Assembly: GCA_019415425.1 (NCBI GenBank)
Contig: DXZF01000072.1
Location: 1-5,744 of the forward strand
DNA length: 5,744 nt
Source of the DNA: Bacillota bacterium
GTDB lineage: Bacteria; Bacillota; Clostridia; Christensenellales; QAND01
Direction of reading: 5' to 3'
Numbering within the stretch: the stretch's first letter is position 1; each line of letters starts with the position of its first letter. Shown here piece after piece: positions 1 through 5,067 of this stretch. The notes under the pieces are model-generated. The model searched no databases. It was given only the letters and a program-made list of their open reading frames with translations, and was not told the origin of the DNA. Both the position numbers and the translations under genes were made by a program.

Positions 1-701
1 GGCAGGCCTTTTTCACGCTGAGCACCGGCATGGGCAGCATGGCGCTGTTTGCCAGCTACATCGGCCGGGAGCGCACGCTTTTGGGCGAATCGCTCTCCAT
101 CGCCACGCTGGACACGCTGGTGGCGCTGTGCGCCGGGCTCATCCTCTTTCCCGCCTGCTTTGCCTACGGGGTCAGCCCGCACAGCGGCCCGCCGCTGATC
201 TTCCAGACGCTGCCCAACCTGTTCAACGCCATGCCGCTGGGCAGGCTGTGGGGGGCGCTGTTCTTTCTATTCCTGGCCTTTGCCGCGCTCTCCACGGTGA
301 TCACCGTGTTTGAAAACATCGTCTCCTTCGCCATGGACCTGTGGGCCTGGCCGCGCAAAAAGGCGTGCCTGATCAACGCCGTGCTGCTCATCGCGCTCTC
401 GCTGCCGTGCGTGTTGGGCTTTAACGTGCTGCGCGCCGTGCACCCGCTGGGCGGCGACAGCACCATCATGGACTTTGAGGACTTCCTGGTCTCCAACAAT
501 CTGCTGCCGCTGGGCGCGCTGGTGTACGCCGCCTTTTGCTGCAACAAGCGCGGCTGGGGCTTTGAGGCCTTCTTGCGCGAGGCCAACGCCGGCCGGGGGC
601 CCAAGTTCCCGCGGTGGCTGCGCCCTTACGTCCGGTACGTCATCCCGGCCATCGTCCTCACCGTGCTCATCGGCGGGTACGTCCAGATGGGCAGCGGGTG
701 A
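1..701 (+). CDS. Sodium-dependent transporter, NSS/SNF family (5' truncated, C-terminal half)
   Basis: This is an inner-membrane Na+-coupled symporter of the neurotransmitter:sodium symporter family, probably importing an amino acid. The reading frame is open from base 3 with no start in the window, so only the last 232 residues are visible; whole bacterial members have about 440-510. The visible part starts in TM6 with QAFFTLSTGMGSM, which matches the substrate- and Na+-binding unwound segment of LeuT (FFTLSLGFG), with Met where LeuT has Phe259, as in MhsT-like proteins. TM7 carries ATLDTLVALCAG; TM8 carries FAALSTVITVFE, with Ser-Thr at the LeuT Na2 positions Thr354/Ser355. Hydrophobic segments for TM9-TM11 follow, and the protein ends at GYVQMGSG. 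In TM7 the LeuT Asn286 position appears to be Asp and the Glu290 position Ala. The gene converges on the MATE gene, whose stop lies 33 nt past this one. The family is clear; the substrate cannot be told. Confidence 0.93.
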   Translation, partial: QAFFTLSTGMGSMALFASYIGRERTLLGESLSIATLDTLVALCAGLILFPACFAYGVSPHSGPPLIFQTLPNLFNAMPLGRLWGALFFLFLAFAALSTVITVFENIVSFAMDLWAWPRKKACLINAVLLIALSLPCVLGFNVLRAVHPLGGDSTIMDFEDFLVSNNLLPLGALVYAAFCCNKRGWGFEAFLREANAGRGPKFPRWLRPYVRYVIPAIVLTVLIGGYVQMGSG

Positions 702-734
702 GCGCCATCCGCTCTGGCCACGCCTGCCCGCGCG

Positions 735-2102
735 TTATTGGCCGGGCTGTAGCGGCGCATCCGGCCGGTTGCACGCGCGGCGCGTGCGGATGAGGATGAC
801 GGCGGCCATCCCTGCGGCCAGCACCGCGGTGGCCGCAAAATTGAGCCAGATGCCCGTCAGCCCCAGCGGCCACAGCACGACGATGAACAGCACCGGGAAG
901 AGCAGCGCCGTGGAGGCCGAGAGCAGCGAGGCCGGCACCGGCTTTTCAATCGCCAGCATGTAGCTCTGCGTGGCAAAGGAGAACCAGCGTGTCAGGTACG
1001 TCAGGCTGAACAGGCGCAGCGCGCCGGTGGCGGTATCGATCAGCTGCGCCCCCGCATCCGAGACGAACAGCGCCGTGATCTGCTGCGGGAAGGCGAGCAG
1101 GACGGCCATCGCCAGCAGCGAGACGACCGCGCTGGCGACGTAGCAGTACGTTTCGATGGCCCGCACCCTGGAAAACTGCTGCGCGCCCCAGTTGTACCCC
1201 ACCGCGGGCTGCAGGGAATCGCACATGCCGTACAGCAGCGGCTGAATGAACCCTTCGGCAAACATCAGGATGCCGTACACCGATACGGCCATCTCGCCGC
1301 CGATGCGCACCAGAATCGCGTTCATCAGGATGGACGTGATCCGGCCCGCGATGTTGTTCAGGAAATTGGGGCTGCCGCAGGCGACGATCTGCCGCACCAG
1401 GCGGGCGTGGAACCGCGGCTTGCAAAACCGGAGCACCGCCCGCTTGCGCAAAAAGGGAATCAGGCTGAGCAGCACGCACACGAACATGCTGGTACACGTG
1501 GCCAGCGCGGCCGCCCAGATCCCCCAGCCGAACACGCCCAGAAACAGCACTTCCAACAGGCAGCTGAGGACCGACATCAGCACGTTCATCCACATGCTGC
1601 CGCGGATGTACCCGCAGATGCGCAGGTAGTTGTCCACGGCAAACAGCATGGTCGTGCCGGGCGAGCAGAGCGCGTACACCTGCAGATACTGCACCGCCAG
1701 GCGCGCAAATTCCCCCTGCGCGCCCATCAGCCGGATCAGCAGCGGCGCCGCTGCGAACAGGATTCCGCCGATCAGCACGCCCGTGGCCACGATCAGAATG
1801 CACGAACAGGTGAAGATATTGCACGCCTCCTGCTCCTCCCGCTTGCCCAGCGAGATGGAGATGGGCACGGCGGATCCAAAGCCGATCAGATCTGCGAGCG
1901 AAAAGTTGATGATCACAAACGGCATCGCGAGATTGAGCGCGGCAAAGGCCAGTTCCCCGATAAACTGGCCGACGAATACGCCGTCCAGCGTCTGGTACAG
2001 CGCCGAAGCCAGCATGCTGACGGCGCCGGGAATGGCGGCGAGAAAGAACAGCTTTCTCGGCGGCGTTTGGGAGAACAGTGTGCTGGAGTTCATGGGAGTC
2101 AT
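735..2102 (-). CDS. MATE family multidrug efflux transporter (MepA-like)
   Basis: This is a cation-coupled efflux pump of the MATE family in the cytoplasmic membrane; relatives export cationic drugs and dyes. The 455-residue protein has the usual length and about twelve hydrophobic segments in two related halves. The N-terminal half opens with IPGAVSMLASALYQTLDG (TM1, with Asp40, then FVGQ); the C-terminal half repeats the pattern from residue 243 (GSPNFLNN), followed by IGGEMAVSVYGILMFAEG and SLQPAVGYNWGAQ (296-308), typical MATE signatures. Two starts are possible. ATG at 2102 has GAGG five nt upstream; ATG at 2093 (protein MNSSTLF) has AAAGG nine nt upstream. The frame is open up to an ATG at 2228, but that start would overlap marR and lacks family similarity. 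The gene lies 70 nt downstream of a marR-type gene on the same strand with no terminator between, so the two are probably cotranscribed. Substrate unknown. Confidence 0.95.
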   Translation of the reverse strand: MTPMNSSTLFSQTPPRKLFFLAAIPGAVSMLASALYQTLDGVFVGQFIGELAFAALNLAMPFVIINFSLADLIGFGSAVPISISLGKREEQEACNIFTCSCILIVATGVLIGGILFAAAPLLIRLMGAQGEFARLAVQYLQVYALCSPGTTMLFAVDNYLRICGYIRGSMWMNVLMSVLSCLLEVLFLGVFGWGIWAAALATCTSMFVCVLLSLIPFLRKRAVLRFCKPRFHARLVRQIVACGSPNFLNNIAGRITSILMNAILVRIGGEMAVSVYGILMFAEGFIQPLLYGMCDSLQPAVGYNWGAQQFSRVRAIETYCYVASAVVSLLAMAVLLAFPQQITALFVSDAGAQLIDTATGALRLFSLTYLTRWFSFATQSYMLAIEKPVPASLLSASTALLFPVLFIVVLWPLGLTGIWLNFAATAVLAAGMAAVILIRTRRACNRPDAPLQPGQ

Positions 2103-2172
2103 CCTTTCCTCGTATCGCTGTGCGCCGCGTGCCGGGCACGGCCGCGCCGCAAAGGGGCCTGCGCCACGGCCC

Positions 2173-2631
2173 TCATGGGGCCGGCGGCGCGTCCAGCTTG
2201 CCGACCTCCTGCTGCAACAGCGCCACATACCGCTCTGTGGAGGCGATCAGCGCCTGCCGCTGCTGCGGCGTCAGGCCCTGCAGCGCCCGCAGCTCCGCGC
2301 ACATCAGCGGGTCGATGATCTGCTCCGTGGCCTGCCTTCCCTTTTGCGTGAGCGCCACCCGCTTGTTCTTCCGGTTGCCCGCCATGGCGCTCAGCGCGAT
2401 GAATCCCTGTCTTTCAAGCTGTTTGAGGGCCGAGTTGATGGTCTGCGGCGAGGCGTGCCAGGTGGCGCTGATTTCCCGCTGCGTGTGGCACTGGCTCTCG
2501 CGCAGCGAATACAGCAGCCACAGGTGCGTATCGGAAAGGCCATGCGCCCTGGCATAGCGGTGATAGATTTTGTCCATCTCCTTGTAGAGCTGGTTGAACG
2601 CCGCAAGCGGCCCTGCAATCGAAGTATCCAT
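2173..2631 (-). CDS. MarR family transcriptional regulator
   Basis: This is a 152-residue winged-helix regulator of the MarR family, expected to act as a dimer and to release DNA when a small ligand binds. An N-terminal helix (residues 8-30) is followed by the helix-turn-helix: QREISATWHA (51-60), then the recognition helix SPQTINSALKQLERQGFI (61-78). A wing follows, with the family signature GNRKNKRVALTQKG (85-98), and then C-terminal dimerisation helices (TPQQRQALIASTERYVALLQQ). The start at 2631 is chosen because GAGGG lies four nt upstream and the family pattern begins there. The frame is open up to 2757, but that extension crosses the promoter. Gene order (regulator first, MATE pump second) matches mepR-mepA of Staphylococcus aureus, so it probably represses itself and the pump; a palindrome at the predicted transcription start supports autoregulation. 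The inducer is unknown. Confidence 0.93.
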   Translation of the reverse strand: MDTSIAGPLAAFNQLYKEMDKIYHRYARAHGLSDTHLWLLYSLRESQCHTQREISATWHASPQTINSALKQLERQGFIALSAMAGNRKNKRVALTQKGRQATEQIIDPLMCAELRALQGLTPQQRQALIASTERYVALLQQEVGKLDAPPAP

Positions 2632-2643
2632 GTGTCCCTCACT

Positions 2644-2663
2644 TTTATCCGAAAACGGACAAA
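2644..2663. promoter_or_regulatory. Candidate MarR operator (20-bp palindrome)
   Basis: The arms TTTATCCG and CGGACAAA flank a four-A centre; seven of the eight arm positions are complementary. The element lies between the predicted -10 hexamer and the Shine-Dalgarno of the marR-type gene and covers the expected transcription start (about 2660). Its size and position fit a MarR-family repressor site. Binding by the neighbouring regulator is inferred. Confidence 0.6.
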
Positions 2664-2667
2664 CTGC

Positions 2668-2696
2668 ATTGTGCCTCAAACGCCGTGCATTGTCAA
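2668..2696 (-). promoter_or_regulatory. Sigma-A-type promoter of the marR-MATE operon
   Basis: On the minus strand a perfect -35 hexamer TTGACA (2696-2691) is followed, after exactly 17 nt, by CACAAT (2673-2668), which matches four of six consensus -10 bases. Transcription should begin near 2660, giving a leader of about 30 nt before the marR-type start codon. It lies just downstream of the terminator of the preceding gene, so the operon is an independent unit. Confidence 0.75.
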
Positions 2697-2730
2697 GCGT
2701 GCGCGTTTGCCGGCGGCGCAGTGCGTGCAC

Positions 2731-2754
2731 AAAAAAAGCGCCCAATCGGGCGCT
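2731..2754 (-). terminator. Intrinsic terminator of the YjjG-family gene
   Basis: Read on the minus strand, AGCGCCC, a GATT loop and GGGCGCT form a perfect 7-bp GC-rich stem, followed directly by a run of seven T (counting the last stem base, eight). It begins 9 nt past the stop codon of the HAD phosphatase gene and separates that gene from the marR promoter. This is a textbook Rho-independent terminator. Confidence 0.93.
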
Positions 2755-2763
2755 CATCCGGGC

Positions 2764-3459
2764 TCATACGCAGCTGCCGCGCACGATCTGCGGCAGCGCC
2801 AGCAGCGAGTCGATCTCGTAGTCCACCGCAATGCCGAGGTCGTTTTGCGCGTGCTGCGGGTTGAACCAGCACGTGTCAAAGCCCATGGCCTTGGCGCCGC
2901 CCATATCGGCGTAGAGCGAGTCGCCCACCATCAGCACGCGCGCCGGGTCGATGGGCCCGATCTGCGCCAGCACCGCGTCAAAGAAGGCGCGGGTGGGCTT
3001 TTGCGCGCCGATGCGTTCCGAGATGAACATGCGCGCAAAGTACGCGTCCAGTCCCGTCAGGTGCATGCGGCGGTCCTGGGTGTACGCGGTGCCGTTGGTC
3101 ACAAGGTACAGCGGGCACAGCGCACAGAGTGCCGCGCAGACCTCCTTGGCGTGCGGCAGGCAAAAGGCCGCCTCGCCCAGCGCCGTCTGGTATTCTTGCT
3201 GCATCGGCGCCGGATCCGCCGGCGCGCCCAGCGCCTGCACCAGCTGCGCAAAGCGCCGCGCCATGATCTGCTCCTTGGGGATCTCGCCGCGCTCGTACGC
3301 GTCCCACAGCGCGCGGTTGATGGCGCTGTAGGTCTTGCAGGCATGCGGGGTGGGCGCAATGCCGTGCGCACACAGCACCTGTTTGAGCGCCGTCTCTTCC
3401 GCGCGCCGAAAGTCCAGAATCGTCTCGTCCGCATCCATCAGTACTGCATCGTATCGCAT
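2764..3459 (-). CDS. yjjG: YjjG-family HAD phosphatase (noncanonical pyrimidine nucleotidase)
   Basis: This is a 231-residue cytosolic HAD-superfamily subfamily IA phosphatase. All four HAD motifs are present: motif I DADET (9-13; Asp9 nucleophile, Asp11 acid/base), motif II LVTNGT (Thr121), motif III AQKP (Lys154) and motif IV VGDSLYAD (Asp180 and Asp185, Mg2+ ligands). The cap region YSAINRALWDAYERGEI closely follows E. coli YjjG (YQAVNKPLWVDYQNGAI), and MVGDS and TCWFN also match. YjjG dephosphorylates 5'-nucleotides, including noncanonical pyrimidine nucleotides, as house-cleaning; that activity is inferred from family membership. The start at 3459 puts motif I at residue 9, as in the family; its Shine-Dalgarno is weak (GGGG seven nt upstream). 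An ATG at 3597 in the same frame would read through the aldolase terminator and is rejected. The gene has its own promoter and terminator and appears monocistronic. Confidence 0.92.
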   Translation of the reverse strand: MRYDAVLMDADETILDFRRAEETALKQVLCAHGIAPTPHACKTYSAINRALWDAYERGEIPKEQIMARRFAQLVQALGAPADPAPMQQEYQTALGEAAFCLPHAKEVCAALCALCPLYLVTNGTAYTQDRRMHLTGLDAYFARMFISERIGAQKPTRAFFDAVLAQIGPIDPARVLMVGDSLYADMGGAKAMGFDTCWFNPQHAQNDLGIAVDYEIDSLLALPQIVRGSCV

Positions 3460-3500
3460 CGCTTTGCCCCATTTCACACAAACGTCGTTCCACACGCCGT

Positions 3501-3529
3501 ATTGTACGCACTTCACAGCGCAAGTGCAA
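3501..3529 (-). promoter_or_regulatory. Probable promoter of the YjjG-family gene
   Basis: On the minus strand TTGCAC (3529-3524, three of six consensus) is followed after 17 nt by TACAAT (3506-3501, five of six). The predicted start is near 3494, leaving a leader of about 35 nt. A dyad, GCACTT and AAGTGC with an 8-nt spacer (3508-3527), fills the space between the two hexamers and overlaps the -35, so the promoter may be repressed there. Confidence 0.55.
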
Positions 3530-3544
3530 GCGCGCCCATAAGGC

Positions 3545-3570
3545 AAACGGCCTCCCCAGGGAGGCCGTTT
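3545..3570 (-). terminator. Intrinsic terminator of the aldolase gene
   Basis: The 12-bp perfect arms AAACGGCCTCCC and GGGAGGCCGTTT are separated by only two bases, so the actual loop will open a pair or more. It starts 11 nt past the aldolase stop codon. On the minus strand the stem ends in TTT and continues GCCTTAT, a short, interrupted U tract. The stem is strong enough that termination is likely, and the next gene has its own promoter directly after it. Confidence 0.82.
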
Positions 3571-3581
3571 CCATCCTGTGC

Positions 3582-4412
3582 TTATGCACGGTTGCACTGA
3601 TCGAACAGCTTCATGTAGTGAATCAGTTTGTCCTTGTACCCCTTTTTGAGGAAGTCGTAGATCTTGCGCTGCTGCGAGCAGCCCTGGTCGTGGCAGAAGT
3701 GCATCGCGCCCAGGTACAGGTCGGTGGCGAGGTTGACCTTGCTGATGCCCTCGCGCGTGGCCTTGGCCAGGTTTTCGTCCCCGGTGCCGCTGCCGCCGTG
3801 CAGCACCAGCGGTACGCTGACCTCCCGGTAGATCTTGTGCAGCAGCGGGAAGTCCAGGTACGGCGTGCCGGTGTACACGCCGTGCGCCGTGCCGATGGCC
3901 ACGGCCAGGCAGTCCACCCCGGTGCGCTGCACAAAGTCCTTGGCCTGCGTGGGGTCGGTCAGCGCCGCGTCGCGGTCGATGGCGTACTGCGAGCCCTGCC
4001 CCACGTGGCCCAGTTCGGATTCCACGCTCACCCCGACGGCGTGCGCAATCTTGCTCAATTCGCTCACCTGCGCCACGTTGTCCTCATACGGCAGCTCCGA
4101 GCGGTCCACCATGATGGAGGTAAACCCCGCGCGGATGGCCCAGATGGCGTGCGCGTACTCGCGCCCATGGTCCTGGTTGATCGCCACCGGCACGCGCGCC
4201 TCTTTGGCAATCTCCTCCACCATGCGCCCGAACTTGACATAGCTGCGGTTGGTGGGCTGCGTAAAGCCGACGTCGATGATCATCGGCGCGTGGCACTCCT
4301 CGGCCGCCTCAATGGCGGCGCACACCGTGTCCTCGTTGTTGACATTGGGGGCAGTGACCCCGTACCCGCCCTCGCGGGCCGCGTCCAGAATCTGCTTCAT
4401 GGTGACCAACAT
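3582..4412 (-). CDS. Class II ketose-bisphosphate aldolase (FbaA/GatY/KbaY family), variant active-site loop
   Basis: This is a Zn2+-dependent class II aldolase of 276 residues, expected to cleave a ketose bisphosphate (fructose- or tagatose-type) to dihydroxyacetone phosphate and an aldehyde in the cytosol. Key residues sit almost where KbaY/GatY have them: catalytic Asp81 and Zn ligand His82 (NQDHG), VESELG (130-135), His177 (GTAHGVY), His205 with LHGGSG (204-209), and the phosphate-binding NLATD (227-231). Start: GGAGG eight nt before the ATG. Oddities: the usual HLDH motif reads NQDH, DGS reads DRS (103-105), and the GGxED loop after ELG, which holds the catalytic Glu182 of E. coli FbaA, reads GQGSQ and is about two residues shorter. 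Three cysteines cluster near the C-terminus (240, 245, 273). The gene is monocistronic and divergent from an Lrp-type regulator. Family certain; substrate uncertain, so no symbol is given. Confidence 0.93.
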   Translation of the reverse strand: MLVTMKQILDAAREGGYGVTAPNVNNEDTVCAAIEAAEECHAPMIIDVGFTQPTNRSYVKFGRMVEEIAKEARVPVAINQDHGREYAHAIWAIRAGFTSIMVDRSELPYEDNVAQVSELSKIAHAVGVSVESELGHVGQGSQYAIDRDAALTDPTQAKDFVQRTGVDCLAVAIGTAHGVYTGTPYLDFPLLHKIYREVSVPLVLHGGSGTGDENLAKATREGISKVNLATDLYLGAMHFCHDQGCSQQRKIYDFLKKGYKDKLIHYMKLFDQCNRA

Positions 4413-4431
4413 CTGTGTTTCCTCCCTCCGG

Positions 4432-4447
4432 GCCCGGTACGCCGGGC
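4432..4447 (-). other. Small hairpin in the aldolase mRNA leader
   Basis: GCCCGG and CCGGGC form a perfect 6-bp stem with a 4-nt loop, lying between the predicted transcription start (about 4453) and the GGAGGGAGG Shine-Dalgarno (4421-4429). There is no U tract after it, so it is not a terminator. It could stabilise the mRNA or affect ribosome access; its role is unknown. Confidence 0.4.
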
Positions 4448-4459
4448 GCCCATATCCCT

Positions 4460-4468
4460 ATCATACCA
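4460..4468 (-). promoter_or_regulatory. Extended -10 promoter of the aldolase gene
   Basis: On the minus strand TGG-TATGAT combines a -10 hexamer matching five of six bases with the TGN extension. No recognisable -35 lies 16-18 nt upstream; that region is instead occupied by the GC-rich palindrome at 4472-4501. The leader would be about 40 nt. An extended -10 without a -35 often means dependence on an activator, which is inference here. Confidence 0.6.
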
Positions 4469-4471
4469 GAG

Positions 4472-4501
4472 TGCCCGCGCGGCATGGATCCCGCACGGGC
4501 A
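4472..4501. repeat. 30-bp imperfect palindrome at the aldolase promoter
   Basis: The arms TGCCCGCGCGG (4472-4482) and CCGCACGGGCA (4491-4501) are complementary at ten of eleven positions around an 8-nt centre. It covers the -35 position of the aldolase promoter and lies about 45 bp upstream of the regulator's -35. It is a candidate binding site for the divergent Lrp/AsnC regulator or another factor; no T tract follows on either strand, so a terminator is unlikely. Confidence 0.55.
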
Positions 4502-4526
4502 GCTCCGTCCTTTGGACGCCCATTCC

Positions 4527-4543
4527 CTGCTTTTTGCAAGCAG
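4527..4543. repeat. Short dyad upstream of the lrp-type promoter
   Basis: CTGCTT and AAGCAG are perfect 6-bp arms with a 5-nt spacer, ending four bases before the -35 of the regulator's promoter. A smaller dyad, CGTCC-TTT-GGACG (4506-4518), lies between it and the 30-bp palindrome. These may be regulatory half-sites or chance dyads; the A/T-richer composition near the promoter is more like known Lrp-family sites than the GC-rich palindrome is. Confidence 0.35.
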
Positions 4544-4546
4544 AGA

Positions 4547-4575
4547 TTGAGATTTTGATGCACAGCGGTTACAAT
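4547..4575 (+). promoter_or_regulatory. Sigma-A-type promoter of the Lrp/AsnC-type gene
   Basis: TTGAGA (4547-4552, five of six consensus) and TACAAT (4570-4575, five of six) are exactly 17 nt apart. The expected start near 4582 gives a leader of about 27 nt containing the GAGGGAG Shine-Dalgarno. A tandem GAGATT hexamer (4543-4554) overlaps the -35. This is one of the two best promoters in the window. Confidence 0.78.
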
Positions 4576-4608
4576 GTGAGATACAAGTGAAAGAGGGAGT
4601 GTTTCGCC

Positions 4609-5067
4609 ATGCGTTTTAAGGGGCTGGATGAAATCGACCAGGCCATCATCAACCTGCTCGCGCACAACGCCCGCATGTCGTATGTGGATATCGGCAATGT
4701 CGTCGGCCTTTCGCGCGTTGCAGTCAAGACGCGCATCCAGGCCATGGAGGACAAGGGCATCATCGAGGAGTACACCACGGTGATCAACCCGCAGAAGATC
4801 AGCAGTTCCATCTCGGCGTACTTTGAGATTGAAGTGGCGCCGCTGCACTTCTCCGCCGTGATCGAGCAGCTCAAGCGCAACGAGAGCGTGACGCAGATCT
4901 ATCACGTCTCCGGCAAGAACAAGCTGCACGTGCACGTGGTCTGCGCCGGCAACGACGAGATGGAGCGGTTTTTAAACGAGGTGATCGCCCGGCTGCCCGG
5001 CATCACGGACCTGACTTGCAACGTCATCCTCGCCCGCATCAAAGACATCAAGGCGCTCAGGCTCTGA
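4609..5067 (+). CDS. Lrp/AsnC family transcriptional regulator
   Basis: This is a 152-residue regulator of the feast/famine (Lrp/AsnC) family, typical in length. The N-terminal winged helix-turn-helix spans about residues 6-55: LDEIDQAIINLLAHNAR, then SYVDIGNVVGLS and the recognition helix RVAVKTRIQAMEDKGII. A linker EEYTTVINP leads into the C-terminal RAM domain (about 66-148), which forms the dimer/octamer and binds amino acids or other small ligands; SGKNKLHVHVV (101-111) sits at the glycine-rich ligand-loop position. The start is fixed by GAGGGAG nine nt upstream. It is transcribed divergently from the aldolase, so control of that gene and of itself is a reasonable inference. The last four codons and the stop lie inside its terminator hairpin. 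The effector is unknown, and nothing nearby points to amino-acid metabolism. Confidence 0.94.
   Translation: MRFKGLDEIDQAIINLLAHNARMSYVDIGNVVGLSRVAVKTRIQAMEDKGIIEEYTTVINPQKISSSISAYFEIEVAPLHFSAVIEQLKRNESVTQIYHVSGKNKLHVHVVCAGNDEMERFLNEVIARLPGITDLTCNVILARIKDIKALRL

Noticed and set aside
699..770. Terminator between the convergent symporter and MATE genes
   Set aside because: Only a 5-bp dyad (700-714) and a GGCCGG/CCGGCC pair with a 15-nt loop (740-766) are present, neither with a U tract. No terminator can be supported here.
771..787. Palindrome GCACGCGC-G-GCGCGTGC near the MATE 3' end
   Set aside because: It lies within MATE coding sequence (Arg/Ala codons), has no T run and is the sort of dyad expected by chance at this GC content. 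It is not a convincing terminator.
2103..2228. N-terminal extension of the MATE protein to an ATG at 2228
   Set aside because: The extra 42 residues are Arg-rich, overlap the end of the marR-type gene and lack a Shine-Dalgarno; good ribosome sites precede 2102 and 2093.
2632..2757. N-terminal extension of the MarR protein to an ATG at 2757
   Set aside because: It would run through the intrinsic terminator at 2731-2754 and the promoter at 2668-2696; the family sequence begins at 2631 behind GAGGG.
1630..3600. A 656-codon plus-strand open frame across the MATE, MarR and HAD genes
   Set aside because: It is antisense to three genes with clear family motifs. The translation is rich in Arg, Ala and His without domain structure, as expected for the reverse of GC-rich coding DNA.
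3618..4550. A 310-codon plus-strand open frame opposite the aldolase
   Set aside because: It is the complement of the aldolase gene, with low-complexity Val/Ala/Arg/His composition, no recognisable domain and no ribosome site; a shadow frame.
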